From contig NZ_AP024853.1 of NCBI RefSeq assembly GCF_024346715.1, forward strand, positions 806,001 to 870,000: a stretch of 64,000 nucleotides of DNA, read 5' to 3'. A program made the translations under genes and the position numbers. Under the pieces are notes generated by a model. That model saw nothing but the letters and a program-made list of their open reading frames with translations. It had not been told where the DNA came from and made no database searches. Positions 29,030 to 38,587 of the stretch are shown here, in pieces; the first letter of the stretch is position 1; each line of letters begins with the position of its first letter. The DNA comes from Photobacterium swingsii (GTDB lineage Bacteria; Pseudomonadota; Gammaproteobacteria; Enterobacterales; Vibrionaceae).

Positions 29030-30292
29030 CTACTTAAAGTTAAAATATTTAAAAACAGATTGTTCAACCTGCTCTGCAATCACTTTATGCGCTTGAGTTG
29101 TAGGATGTGTAACACCCCAGAAAACATAGCTATCAGAACCGTAACTTGCACAATCATTCGTTAAAGAATGGCTTATCAAATAATCGAATGACGAACTGCG
29201 ATTAATATTCATACAAGCATCTTGCGCATTTCTAAAACCATATTGTGCAGGATCTTTCGTTAAATTCTCAAACAAAGTGCTGGTGTCATACAGTGTAATA
29301 TTGACACCCTGCATGCGGAATAACATGACCTCTTGAGCAACAAACTGGTTAAACGCGGTGATTTTAGCCTTAATCACTTTCGCTTCTTCTGGATCGCTGT
29401 ATTTAAATTGTGGCGCTTTGGTTGCATCAGGTAAATTTAACACCACAATATTGTTTGCACCGTTAGCAATTAGCTTCTTCAACGCACGGTCAAAATCATT
29501 ACTTACATCGCTAACACTTCGGTTGTAATTCACAAAATCATTCAAACCAAACTCAATCGTGAATAGGCTGTTTTGTGGATTATAGTTCTTAGCCATTTTC
29601 ATATAGGTTAAATAAGAATCAACCTGATCATGAATACCAGACAAAGCAACATATTTTGTTGTACCCGCAGCACCACCCACAGCCCATGTATATAGTGGAA
29701 GATCCTTCGCTTCAGCTAAATATTCAGTCCATACAAAACCATTTGAAAAGTGGCCCAAGAACCATGAGTTGCGATTAGGAAAGATCCATTGAGAGCCATT
29801 ATATAAATTGCCCGTATCTGAAATACTGTCACCAAAACTAATGATTTTATTAATATGGCCAGATTTTGCTGTCTTGTCATTCGTCCAAACTGAGTGGTTA
29901 TAAGACATGCGGGTATCGGCGGCGAAATACGTCATATCAGCCGTCTCATGTGACATACCTACAGTACTGTCACAACGCGCTTTAATTTCAGACTGCGGGA
30001 TATCGGTATAAAACATGTTTTTAAATGAGACAGAAGAGTACCAATAACCAGGAAGCGTAAAGTAATCGCCATTTTCATCTAATGCCCACTTCCATGTTGT
30101 TGCAACGTCATCATGAGTTGTACTCGGGCGATACCAACACTTTACATAAGTATACGTTTCAGCACCTTGAACGCTTTGAACTTGCGCATAAGAAATACTT
30201 TCCGGCGTAACAAGAGCATCACTTGCTGTTGCCCCTGTTGCTGTTAGCGCGGTAGTAAAAAAGAAAGTTAGCGGTAATATCATTTTCTTCAT
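29030..30292 (-). CDS. tlh: Thermolabile hemolysin / SGNH phospholipase
   Basis: A 420-aa secreted GDSL-family lipase like Vibrio TLH/PlpA. Signal peptide about 1-24 (MKKMILPLTFFFTTALTATG...ASD). An N-terminal domain has CWYRPSTTHDD and further cysteines. Then come the four SGNH blocks: IISFGDSISDTGNLY (Ser), GGAAG (Gly), FGLNDF (Asn) and WGVTHPTTQAH (His). The usual Asp two before the His block is Gly, as in the family members for which a Ser-His-chloride triad has been described. It should hydrolyse phospholipids. The start at MKKMILPL is chosen for the signal peptide. Confidence 0.92.
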   Translation of the reverse strand: MKKMILPLTFFFTTALTATGATASDALVTPESISYAQVQSVQGAETYTYVKCWYRPSTTHDDVATTWKWALDENGDYFTLPGYWYSSVSFKNMFYTDIPQSEIKARCDSTVGMSHETADMTYFAADTRMSYNHSVWTNDKTAKSGHINKIISFGDSISDTGNLYNGSQWIFPNRNSWFLGHFSNGFVWTEYLAEAKDLPLYTWAVGGAAGTTKYVALSGIHDQVDSYLTYMKMAKNYNPQNSLFTIEFGLNDFVNYNRSVSDVSNDFDRALKKLIANGANNIVVLNLPDATKAPQFKYSDPEEAKVIKAKITAFNQFVAQEVMLFRMQGVNITLYDTSTLFENLTKDPAQYGFRNAQDACMNINRSSSFDYLISHSLTNDCASYGSDSYVFWGVTHPTTQAHKVIAEQVEQSVFKYFNFK

Positions 30293-30562
30293 AAATAGAC
30301 TCGCATCATAATTTTGCCACAATGGATTACGCAATGAATTAAACTGTCTAAAGGTGTCAGGGAGACTGAATCACCTTAGATAGCATTGCACTATATTGCT
30401 TATAGCGACTATTTTCTGTTGATAATAATAATTAATTGATACTAATTGTGATGCTTATGCCAGATATTGAAATATAAAATATCAAGGTAAACAAATAACG
30501 AACAATTAAATCCTTTATGGATTAAATATTGCCACCTTCTCACTTTTAAAGTGAGTCAAATA

Positions 30563-31450
30563 TTACCCATCAATATGCAAGCTAATAAAATCAATGAATA
30601 CCCGTATTTTTGGAGAAACCAATTCACGCTTTAAATAAAGCGCATAGGTAGCACTCATTACATCATAAGGACTAAAAACAAAATCGGGCAATACTTGGAT
30701 CAGAGTACCGTTACGTAACTCATCATGCACGGCCCATAATGGTAATAACGCCAAACCAGCGTGATTTAATACCAACTGCTTTTGACCATTCACCGTATTA
30801 ATCGTCAAATTTGGGTTTATTGTTAAGCGTGTCGGTACGTCATCTTCCATTAAGAACCAATCTCGCCATCCTGCGTAACCATAGCGAATACAATCAAAAT
30901 CAATCAATTGTGTGGGCGACTTCAGTGCTTCTTTACCTTCCAGATATTCAGGAGATGCGCATAATAAAAAGTTATTATCGGCTAAACGTTTCGCAATTAA
31001 ATTGGAATCAGGTAAACGTCCACTGCGAATGGCGATATCTATATTTTCATCAACAAAATCAACAACACGCTCTGTTAACTCAAGCTCAACGTTTATCTCT
31101 GGGTATTGCTGACGAAACTTCGTTAACAAAGGCAGGACAACACACTCACCAAACCCTACCGTCATACTGACTTTCAAATGCCCTCTTGGGCTTTCTTGAA
31201 GATCATTAACCGCCTTTTTTGCTTCTTCAAGCTCTGCAACCACACGCTGAGAATAACGATAGAACGTCTGTCCTGCTTCTGTTAACCCAACACTTCGTGT
31301 CGTTCTGTTTAATAAACGCACACCCAACTCAGACTCTAAAGCAACTAACTGTCGAGAAATAGAAGATGGCTGAATATCAAACAGTCGACTGGCCTCAGAA
31401 ATACTGCCGGTCTCAACAACACAATTGAAATACTGAAGCCGAGTGATCAT
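30563..31450 (-). CDS. LysR-family regulator, CrgA-type
   Basis: A 295-aa LysR protein: helix-turn-helix with GSISEASRLFDIQPSSISRQ, wing LLNRTTRSVGLTEAG, effector domain about 90-290. AGGTG precedes the ATG. It is divergent from a zinc-type oxidoreductase gene (31609), which is the probable target. It is one of four LysR genes in this window, each next to a divergent partner. Confidence 0.88.
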   Translation of the reverse strand: MITRLQYFNCVVETGSISEASRLFDIQPSSISRQLVALESELGVRLLNRTTRSVGLTEAGQTFYRYSQRVVAELEEAKKAVNDLQESPRGHLKVSMTVGFGECVVLPLLTKFRQQYPEINVELELTERVVDFVDENIDIAIRSGRLPDSNLIAKRLADNNFLLCASPEYLEGKEALKSPTQLIDFDCIRYGYAGWRDWFLMEDDVPTRLTINPNLTINTVNGQKQLVLNHAGLALLPLWAVHDELRNGTLIQVLPDFVFSPYDVMSATYALYLKRELVSPKIRVFIDFISLHIDG

Positions 31451-31608
31451 GCCATTACACCTACATTTATGCTTAATTCTGAGTTAACCCTACCCATTTA
31501 TTGCTTATAAAGCAAAACAGACTTGTCTATAGATGTATTTTTGTTTTTTACGCAAAACGTATGATGGCTTCCATCGAAACGAACAAAGTCACCTATAAGG
31601 CAAATATT

Positions 31609-32586
31609 ATGAAAGCAATGGTTGTTCACACATTAGGCGCTAGCGACGTATTCCAACAAGTCGATTACCCGATGCCAAGTATCAAACCCGGCCACCTTGT
31701 TATTGAAGTGAAGGCCACCAGCGTTAACCCACTGGACACCATGCTCCGCTCTAGCGATACACCTTGGTCCGAAAACTTACCAAGTATTCTTCATGGCGAT
31801 GTAGCAGGTATAGTGACCGAGGTAGGTGAAGGGGTAAGCCAATTTAATATTGGTGATGAAGTATATGGCTGTGCAGGGGGGATTGCAGGTACAGATGGTG
31901 CACTTGCCGAGTACATGCTGGTAGATGCAGACCTAATCGCATTAAAACCCAAAACACTGTCAATGCGTGAAGCAGCTGCGCTCCCTCTCGTTTCTATTAC
32001 AGCATGGGAAGCACTGCACGATAAATTAAAAGTAAAAGCCAATGATAATGTGCTTATTCACGGTGCAACAGGTGGTGTCGGCCACGTCGCGATTCAACTT
32101 GCGAAACATTTTGGCGCGAACGTTTCTGCGACATCAGCGCCTCAGAACCTAGCCATAGCACACCAGCTTGGTGCAGATAACATCATTGATTTCACGCAAT
32201 CCAGTGTTGCTGACTATGTCGACCAGTACACAGATGGAGAAGGATTCGACGCAATATTCGACACAGTTGCAGGCGATAATATTCAGCGTAGCTTTGAAGC
32301 TGCCCGATTCAATGGTGCTGTCGCAACAACGCTACCCATTGCAGATGTACTACAAGTCGCACTAAAAAGCCTCAGCTTCCATAGCGTGCTGATGTTGATC
32401 CCACTGGTACATGGTAAAAACCGCGCCAGCCACGGCCAAATATTAGCCAACATTGCCAAGCTCGTAGACAATGGTGAGATCAAACCGCTGCTAGACGAAA
32501 AACGTTTTTCAATCTGGCAAGTCGCTCAAGCTCACCAACATTTAGAGTCTGGCACCGCTGTAGGAAAAATCGTACTAGAGATGTAA
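31609..32586 (+). CDS. NADPH:quinone oxidoreductase / zinc-independent MDR enzyme
   Basis: A 325-aa medium-chain dehydrogenase/reductase. The N-terminal GroES-like domain has GHLVIEVKATSVNPLD and GDVAGIVTEVGEGV, and the Rossmann domain has VLIHGATGGVGHVAIQLAKH (about 145-165). The usual catalytic zinc cysteine is absent, as in quinone oxidoreductases. The start at MKAMVVHTLG is chosen; 36 earlier in-frame codons lack a ribosome site and do not resemble this family. Probably regulated by the divergent LysR gene. Confidence 0.87.
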   Translation: MKAMVVHTLGASDVFQQVDYPMPSIKPGHLVIEVKATSVNPLDTMLRSSDTPWSENLPSILHGDVAGIVTEVGEGVSQFNIGDEVYGCAGGIAGTDGALAEYMLVDADLIALKPKTLSMREAAALPLVSITAWEALHDKLKVKANDNVLIHGATGGVGHVAIQLAKHFGANVSATSAPQNLAIAHQLGADNIIDFTQSSVADYVDQYTDGEGFDAIFDTVAGDNIQRSFEAARFNGAVATTLPIADVLQVALKSLSFHSVLMLIPLVHGKNRASHGQILANIAKLVDNGEIKPLLDEKRFSIWQVAQAHQHLESGTAVGKIVLEM

Positions 32587-32644
32587 GCCCCTATATAAAA
32601 TCAGGGCTAAGAACTGGATTAATAATAAGGTAAACGCGCTATCT

Positions 32645-33556
32645 TTATAGGGGTAAATGCCTGCTCATATAATCAATAAATACCCGTAAACGTGCTGGCA
32701 TATATTTCGTTTGCGGGTATTGCATGGCAATCGCACCATGATAATTACTTTTAATGGTCCAATCGCTGAGAACGGGTACGACAGCACCTGACGCTAACGC
32801 ATCCGCTATCACAAAATCATGGAAAATACCGATCCCTAATGCATTTTTAACTCCATTCAGTCGCATTTGTGAATGGTTCACGGCATAGCGACCACTGATC
32901 GCAACCGTGTGAAACTCATCATCTTTCAAAAAGTCCCAAATATGATCACGCTCGGTTTCAGCAAGGTATAAACAATCATGCTCAACCAACTCAGTGGGAT
33001 GACGAGGAAACCCTTTCGCCTCGATATAAGCAGGACTCGCGCACAGCACTAGGTTCGTTTTACCAATTTCCTTCAACACCAAATTTTCATCAGGCTTATC
33101 CGTTAGCTTAAACGCAACATCAACATTGTGTTTAAACAAATCAATATCCCCATCGGCGGCACGCAATTTTAACTGAATTTCAGGGTAGCGCTTTAAAAAG
33201 GGAACAACAAACGGCTGTAGTACCGAGTTTAAAAAAGCCTCTGGTGCCGCAACCGTGATTGAACCCGCAGGTTCTGTGTGATCTGAGGTAGATAACTCAA
33301 CTGCCTGTTGGGCAGCATTTACCATCAAAACACTCTGATCATAAACCCGCTGTCCTGACTGGGTGATAATGAGCTTACGGGTAGTACGCTCAAACAATTT
33401 CACGGATAGGGCTTTTTCTAAACGTGTGATCAATTTACTCAAAGCCGATGGCGTTACATTCAGTTTTTTGGCTGCTGCAGTAAAACTCCCTTCATTCACA
33501 ACTAGAATAAAAGCGGCTAAATCGGGTAATAACGCGATGAGTTTGGTACTAATCAT
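32645..33556 (-). CDS. LysR-family regulator
   Basis: A 303-aa LysR protein: helix-turn-helix with GSFTAAAKKLNVTPSALSKL, wing FERTTRKLIITQSG, effector domain about 92-295. It is convergent with the oxidoreductase gene and divergent from kbl-tdh over 210 bp. It may regulate the threonine pathway, but Lrp-type control is the norm elsewhere, so the link is inference only. Confidence 0.87.
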   Translation of the reverse strand: MISTKLIALLPDLAAFILVVNEGSFTAAAKKLNVTPSALSKLITRLEKALSVKLFERTTRKLIITQSGQRVYDQSVLMVNAAQQAVELSTSDHTEPAGSITVAAPEAFLNSVLQPFVVPFLKRYPEIQLKLRAADGDIDLFKHNVDVAFKLTDKPDENLVLKEIGKTNLVLCASPAYIEAKGFPRHPTELVEHDCLYLAETERDHIWDFLKDDEFHTVAISGRYAVNHSQMRLNGVKNALGIGIFHDFVIADALASGAVVPVLSDWTIKSNYHGAIAMQYPQTKYMPARLRVFIDYMSRHLPL

Positions 33557-33766
33557 GATGTTCTGTGCTCTACGTCTCAGTACACATTTTTATTTGTGCC
33601 TTGGATTCATTAATGTTTTTCCATCTTGAGGGATAATCCTCTTAATAGCAATGAATTAGAATGGTGGAATAGCTGACAAACGCTAGGTATTAGCATTTTT
33701 AGCTGTCCCTACAACACAGTAACGACCAGGACGTTACTACTATAATGACTAGGAAGGAATAGGATT

Positions 33767-34963
33767 ATGTCCTCTGCATTCTATCAACAGATCCAGAATC
33801 AAATTGAAGAAGTAAAAAGTGAAGGTTTGTACAAATCTGAGCGCATCATTACTTCAGCTCAAAAAGCAGCTGTTTCAATCTCGACTGGCGAAGAAGTACT
33901 TAACTTCTGTGCGAACAACTACCTTGGCCTTGCTAACCACCCTGAGCTTGTAAAAGCAGCAAAAGCAGGTATGGATGAGCATGGTTTTGGTATGGCATCT
34001 GTACGCTTTATTTGTGGTACACAAGATTCACATAAAGTGCTTGAAGAGAAGCTATCTACCTTCCTAGGTAAAGAAGATACAATTCTTTACACATCATGCT
34101 TTGATGCCAATGCGGGTCTTTTCGAAACCATTCTTGGTAAAGAAGACGCTATCATTTCTGATGCCCTAAACCACGCCTCTATCATTGATGGTGTTCGTCT
34201 ATGTAAAGCGATGCGCTTCCGTTACTCGAACAACAACATGGAAGAGCTAGAGCAACAACTGATCGCCGCAAAAGAAGCAGGCGCACGTCACATGCTTATC
34301 GTGACTGACGGTGTATTCTCTATGGACGGCGTTGTTGCAAACCTTCCAGCTATTTGTGACCTTGCAGATAAGCACGGCGCATTAGTGATGGTTGATGATT
34401 CTCACGCTGTGGGCTTCATGGGCGAAAACGGTGCGGGTACACACGAATACCACAATGTTATCGACCGTATCGATATCATCACTGGTACCCTAGGTAAAGC
34501 TATGGGTGGCGCGTCAGGCGGCTACACATCAGGCAAAAAAGAAGTGATCGACTGGCTACGTCAGCGTTCTCGTCCTTACCTATTCTCTAACTCTGTTGCT
34601 CCTGCAATCGTTTCAGCTTCAATTCGTGTACTTGATTTGCTTGCTGAGTCTGGCGATCTACGTACACAACTATGGGAAAACGCAACGCATTTCCGTACTC
34701 GTATGGAAGCGGCTGGCTTCACTATGGGCGGCGCTGATCACGCGATCATTCCAATCATGCTAGGTGATGCTAAAGTAGCAGCAGAATTTGCTGAGCGTTC
34801 ATTGGCGAAAGGCATCTACGTAGTAGGTTTCTCTTTCCCTGTAGTACCAAAAGGTCAGGCACGTATTCGTACCCAAATGTCTGCAGCACATACCCGTGAG
34901 CAACTTGATCGCGCAATTGATGCGTTCATCGAAGTTGGCCGCGATATGGCAATCATTAAATAA
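33767..34963 (+). CDS. kbl: 2-amino-3-ketobutyrate CoA ligase
   Basis: A 398-aa PLP enzyme of the alpha-oxoamine synthase family that splits 2-amino-3-ketobutyrate with CoA to glycine and acetyl-CoA. Clear motifs are [11 protein letters not shown] near residue 46, [13 protein letters not shown] near 210 and the PLP-lysine motif [17 protein letters not shown] (about K244). Codon use is strongly biased toward highly expressed codons compared with nearby genes. AGGAAGGAATAGGATT precedes the ATG. First gene of kbl-tdh, with 26 bp between. Confidence 0.96.
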   Translation: MSSAFYQQIQNQIEEVKSEGLYKSERIITSAQKAAVSISTGEEVLNFCANNYLGLANHPELVKAAKAGMDEHGFGMASVRFICGTQDSHKVLEEKLSTFLGKEDTILYTSCFDANAGLFETILGKEDAIISDALNHASIIDGVRLCKAMRFRYSNNNMEELEQQLIAAKEAGARHMLIVTDGVFSMDGVVANLPAICDLADKHGALVMVDDSHAVGFMGENGAGTHEYHNVIDRIDIITGTLGKAMGGASGGYTSGKKEVIDWLRQRSRPYLFSNSVAPAIVSASIRVLDLLAESGDLRTQLWENATHFRTRMEAAGFTMGGADHAIIPIMLGDAKVAAEFAERSLAKGIYVVGFSFPVVPKGQARIRTQMSAAHTREQLDRAIDAFIEVGRDMAIIK

Positions 34964-34989
34964 TCACAGATAGTAGTAAGGGAAATAAC

Positions 34990-36021
34990 ATGAAAATTAA
35001 AGCTCTGTCTAAATTGAAGCCAGAAGAAGGCATTTGGATGACCGAGGTTGAAAAACCTGAAATGGGTCATAACGATCTGCTTATTCGCATCAAGAAAACA
35101 GCTATCTGTGGTACTGATGTTCATATCTACAACTGGGATGAATGGTCACAAAAAACAATTCCAGTACCTATGGTTGTAGGCCATGAGTACGTAGGTGAAG
35201 TAGTAGGTATTGGCCAAGAAGTTCGCGGCTTCAACATTGGCGACCGCGTATCTGGCGAAGGTCACATCACATGTGGTCACTGTCGTAACTGTCGTGGCGG
35301 CCGTACTCATCTTTGTCGTAACACTACAGGTGTTGGTGTAAACCGCACTGGTGCGTTCTCTGAGTTCTTGGTAATTCCTGCATTCAACGCATTCAAAATT
35401 CCTGCAGAGATCTCTGATGATCTAGCATCTATCTTTGACCCGTTTGGTAATGCTGTTCACACAGCACTGTCTTTTGACCTAGTGGGTGAAGACGTACTGA
35501 TCACAGGCGCTGGTCCTATCGGCATCATGGCAGCTGCAGTTGCACGCCACGTAGGTGCACGTCACGTTGTTATCACAGATGTGAATGAATACCGTCTAGA
35601 TCTTGCTCGTGAAATGGGCGTAACACGCGCTGTTAACGTTGCAAACGAGAAGTTAGAAGACGTAATGTCAGACCTTGGTATGACAGAAGGCTTCGATGTG
35701 GGTCTTGAAATGTCTGGTAACCCATCAGCATTCAACAGCATGCTAACCAGCATGAACCACGGTGGTAAGATTGCCCTACTAGGTATTCCACCATCAGATA
35801 TGGGTATCGACTGGAACCAAGTGATCTTCAAAGGCTTGGTGATAAAAGGTATCTACGGCCGTGAAATGTTTGAAACATGGTACAAAATGGCAAGCTTGAT
35901 CCAGTCAGGCCTAGACCTAGCACCTATCATCACTCACCACTACAAGATTGATGACTTCCAAGCTGGCTTCGATGCAATGCGCTCAGGCAAATCTGGTAAA
36001 GTAATCCTAGATTGGGAATAA
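34990..36021 (+). CDS. tdh: L-threonine 3-dehydrogenase
   Basis: A 343-aa zinc enzyme that oxidises threonine to 2-amino-3-ketobutyrate, the substrate of Kbl. Catalytic zinc ligands are in AICGTDVH (C38) and [10 protein letters not shown] (H, E); the structural zinc set is [15 protein letters not shown]. The nucleotide-binding [12 protein letters not shown] is near 171. It is translationally close to kbl and is followed by a strong terminator. Codon use is as biased as in kbl. Confidence 0.97.
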   Translation: MKIKALSKLKPEEGIWMTEVEKPEMGHNDLLIRIKKTAICGTDVHIYNWDEWSQKTIPVPMVVGHEYVGEVVGIGQEVRGFNIGDRVSGEGHITCGHCRNCRGGRTHLCRNTTGVGVNRTGAFSEFLVIPAFNAFKIPAEISDDLASIFDPFGNAVHTALSFDLVGEDVLITGAGPIGIMAAAVARHVGARHVVITDVNEYRLDLAREMGVTRAVNVANEKLEDVMSDLGMTEGFDVGLEMSGNPSAFNSMLTSMNHGGKIALLGIPPSDMGIDWNQVIFKGLVIKGIYGREMFETWYKMASLIQSGLDLAPIITHHYKIDDFQAGFDAMRSGKSGKVILDWE

Positions 36022-36059
36022 GCCTGTACAGGTTTAGCTCTAATCTCGATTAAAACATC

Positions 36060-36096
36060 AAAGCCCCTGTACCACTAATCCTCGTACAGGGGCTTT
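36060..36096. terminator. Rho-independent terminator after tdh
   Basis: Perfect 13-bp stem (AAAGCCCCTGTAC / GTACAGGGGCTTT) followed by TT. It sits between tdh and the convergent 94-aa gene and may serve both. Confidence 0.85.
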
Positions 36097-36117
36097 TCAT
36101 TACTTAGCGTACAAGCC

Positions 36118-36402
36118 TTACTTCTTAATTGCCGCTTTTAGATACTTATAAGCTTCAGAAAAGAAGAAATAAACCCCTCCAGCCTCTGTTGAAGCCGCGT
36201 ACTCCTCTGTTAAGTAACCAAAGTTAGACTTAAACTTCTCTATCGCTTCTTCTTGAGTATCAGCGTAGATATAGTCGCCTTCCACCTCAAAGCCTTGTTC
36301 AAGTAATTGTTCTTTTTCTTCTAAGAAGGTCTCTGATTCAGGGTTTAAAAATGTAAACGCCTTTTCGTTGTCACCTTGACGGAAAAACTGAAACTTAGCC
36401 AT
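36118..36402 (-). CDS. 94-aa conserved-looking hypothetical protein
   Basis: A 94-residue soluble acidic/basic protein with no signal sequence. It has repeated aromatic-rich motifs (FQFFRQ, GVYFFFSEAYKYL) and a helical Glu-rich middle (EEKEQLLEQGFEVEGD). I do not recognise a family. It is shown to be a likely gene by an AAGGAAAG-type site before the ATG, balanced codon use and the absence of a competing gene. Confidence 0.6.
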   Translation of the reverse strand: MAKFQFFRQGDNEKAFTFLNPESETFLEEKEQLLEQGFEVEGDYIYADTQEEAIEKFKSNFGYLTEEYAASTEAGGVYFFFSEAYKYLKAAIKK

Positions 36403-36552
36403 ATCAACACTTTCCTTCTGTACAATAAGTTATCGTTAAAGTGATTTTAAAGGGAAAGGAAACTAAGTCAGTCTCATAACATTAGAAGTAAAATAGCGCT
36501 AATCAGACTGCTTGGGAAGGGTTATTAAAGAATGGTGCAAAAAACAGGAATC

Positions 36553-36584
36553 AAAAAAGCCAGATGAATGCATCTGGCTTTTTT
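36553..36584. terminator. Bidirectional terminator
   Basis: Perfect 14-bp stem (AAAAAAGCCAGATG / CATCTGGCTTTTTT) with a four-base loop and T runs both ways. It terminates the prepilin gene, 16 bp past its stop. Confidence 0.88.
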
Positions 36585-36599
36585 CTTACTATCGACAAC

Positions 36600-37136
36600 T
36601 TATTGGCAAGGTGTGATTTCTAAACGGTAGGGCTGATCTATAGCTTTGCTTGCATAGTATTTGATATAGCAATTTTCATTCTTTAATGACTCGATATTAC
36701 CATTGATAGTTTTCTCAACATTATCAGATGTAGTAATTGTTACCGAATAATCTTGATTATCAGATGCAGTGCGAATTAATGCCCAGTCCTCTTTTCCATG
36801 ACGGTCACCTAAATGATCTACCAAGCTCGTCATCGTTGTTGAGTCTGGTGCTGGATAACCGTATCTAAAATCGCACGAAACGCCACTTTCACACTTAGGG
36901 ATTGGTACAGTTTGCTTTTTATTATCAAGCTGAGGAACTTTCTCCAAACCATGCATCGCCAATACGCCATACCCCATCTCTAAGGATGAAGCAATTGCCC
37001 CTTTCATTGCCTGTAAGGCTGAGTTTCGCGCGTCGACTTGCATGTTCATAAATCGAGGAGCCGCCGTAACGGCTAAAATGCCAAGAATGACAATCACCAC
37101 CACTAGCTCTATTAGAGTAAAACCTTTACTTTTCAC
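36600..37136 (-). CDS. Type IV pilin-like prepilin (MshA/pseudopilin type)
   Basis: A 178-aa protein with a short leader VKSKG then [20 protein letters not shown]. That is the prepilin peptidase site (G/F, with E at +5) followed by a long hydrophobic N-terminal helix. The rest has cysteines at CESGVSC and near the C-terminus (ENCYIKY, ITPCQ). It resembles MshA, but no pilus assembly genes are nearby, so it is an orphan. A GTG start gives a canonical leader; a TTG 20 codons upstream is possible. Confidence 0.78.
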   Translation of the reverse strand: MKSKGFTLIELVVVIVILGILAVTAAPRFMNMQVDARNSALQAMKGAIASSLEMGYGVLAMHGLEKVPQLDNKKQTVPIPKCESGVSCDFRYGYPAPDSTTMTSLVDHLGDRHGKEDWALIRTASDNQDYSVTITTSDNVEKTINGNIESLKNENCYIKYYASKAIDQPYRLEITPCQ

Positions 37137-37296
37137 ACCAGTTCTCGACAAAAATTTGACAGGTGGTAATTCTATGCGTTTAAAAGCACCAGTCAATACT
37201 CATGAGGAATAAATACCGATCAAGATCACGTCATTATGGATTAACTTTTGTAATTTATAAATCACTCATAATCATGTACTTATCTTGTAAATAACG

Positions 37297-37587
37297 TTAC
37301 TTACTCACCAGTAAATGTTGCCATTTTTCATGCTTGTTGAGGTAATGAACAACGTAGCTACAAATAGGCACAATAAGGAAACCATCAGATTCGATTTTCG
37401 GTAAAACGGCTTCCATCATCTTCCCACCAGCACCTTGCCCCCGTAAAGCATCAGGCACCGAGCTATGGTCCACATGCACTACATTCCCGACACGTTTGTA
37501 ACTCAGCTTCCCCCAGCAATCAGGAGCTAATTCGATGCGGTATTCCTGACCTTCATGATCATGGATAACACTCAGTTGCTCTGCCAT
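37297..37587 (-). CDS. Small GNAT-like N-acetyltransferase
   Basis: A 96-aa protein of the short GNAT-related (Gcn5-like, YjdJ-type) group. The acetyl-CoA motif is seen as VPDALRGQGAGGKMMEA, with HVDHSSV before it and the final strand YLNKHEKW. These short versions often lack the substrate-binding half, so the substrate is unknown. The ATG has AGGAT eight bases ahead. Upstream in-frame codons run into the divergent exonuclease gene and are unlikely. Confidence 0.72.
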   Translation of the reverse strand: MAEQLSVIHDHEGQEYRIELAPDCWGKLSYKRVGNVVHVDHSSVPDALRGQGAGGKMMEAVLPKIESDGFLIVPICSYVVHYLNKHEKWQHLLVSK

Positions 37588-37689
37588 AACATTTATCCTT
37601 CTTTTGTATGCTAGGTTTATTCGTTTTTGCCTCTCGGCTGTGTATCTATATAATATCGAACATCTAAACGTAGTGAACAAGTGAATATA

Positions 37690-38322
37690 ATGGCTAACTC
37701 TCTCGCCAATAGCGTCGTCGTACTCGATTTCGAAACAACAGGCCTTTCGCCTAACCAAGGCGATCGCGCTATAGAAATTGGTGCAGTTAAATTAGAGAAC
37801 GGTATTGTTACAGGGCAGTTCCAGCAACTCATGAACCCAGGTCGCCGCGTCAGTAGCTTCATTGAAGGCTATACGGGGATTACCAATGCAATGCTAAGTA
37901 GCGCCCCTTCTTGCGAACAAGTAATGGACGAGTTTGCAGATTTTATAGGTGACGCCAATCTCGTTGCACACAATGCGTCTTTTGATCAGCGCTTTTTGGA
38001 TGCTGAACTCGATATTATCGGCCGTCAATATGGTGGCAGCTTCGCTTGTTCTATGCTTATCGCACGTCGTTTATATCAATCCGCACCTAATCATAAATTA
38101 GGCAGCCTTGTTGAATATAAAAATATAGAAACAGACGGCGTTTTTCACCGAGCATTAGCGGACTCAGAAATGACGGCAAAGCTGTGGATTCAGATGCTTG
38201 AGGATCTTCACCTCGACTTTAAAATTCAGCAGCCTAGCTTTGAGTTAATGCAAAAAATAGCCAAAAAGAATAAAGCCGCTGTACCTATGTTTTTATACCG
38301 AGAGGCGAAAAACTTAGCCTAA
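37690..38322 (+). CDS. 3'-5' exonuclease, DEDDh family
   Basis: A 210-aa DnaQ-like exonuclease. Exo I is VLDFETTGL (D and E metal ligands), Exo II is AHNASFDQRFLDAEL, and Exo III is HRALADSEMTAKL (H and D). All four acidic residues and the His are present. The domain alone, without a polymerase part, suggests an RNase T-like or DNA-proofreading accessory nuclease. A GTG three codons upstream is an alternative start; neither has a strong site. It is divergent from the GNAT gene. Confidence 0.85.
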   Translation: MANSLANSVVVLDFETTGLSPNQGDRAIEIGAVKLENGIVTGQFQQLMNPGRRVSSFIEGYTGITNAMLSSAPSCEQVMDEFADFIGDANLVAHNASFDQRFLDAELDIIGRQYGGSFACSMLIARRLYQSAPNHKLGSLVEYKNIETDGVFHRALADSEMTAKLWIQMLEDLHLDFKIQQPSFELMQKIAKKNKAAVPMFLYREAKNLA

Positions 38323-38381
38323 AACACAAACAGCCATGAATCCCCCTAAAAAGTAACGCTATACCAACCCGCCAAATAAAG

Positions 38382-38440
38382 CGTATTGACTACAAATAGT
38401 CCCTGAAAACATCAGGGTACGAACTTGAAACGTCAATACG
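38382..38440. repeat. Nested inverted repeat / structured element
   Basis: Outer arms CGTATTGAC and GTCAATACG are perfect 9-bp complements 59 bp apart end to end; inner arms CCCTGA and TCAGGG also pair. This predicts a two-level hairpin in RNA or a cruciform in DNA. It lies in a 265-bp gap between the exonuclease and the TPR gene. No T-run follows, so it is not a simple terminator. Confidence 0.55.
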
Positions 38441-38587
38441 TCTTAACTACCTTCTAGTTATGAACTTATTAACATCTTAATACAAACCCCACTGGCAACT
38501 TATGGACTCTCGGGCATAAACATCGATACTCATGCTGATAATCTGTTAGGGTGTGTACGCACTCAACATCAGAAGTAGGACGCTACA

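Noticed and set aside
31501-31608. N-terminal extension of the quinone oxidoreductase
   Set aside because: The extra 36 codons have no similarity to the family and no ribosome site; MKAMVVHTLG is the usual start.
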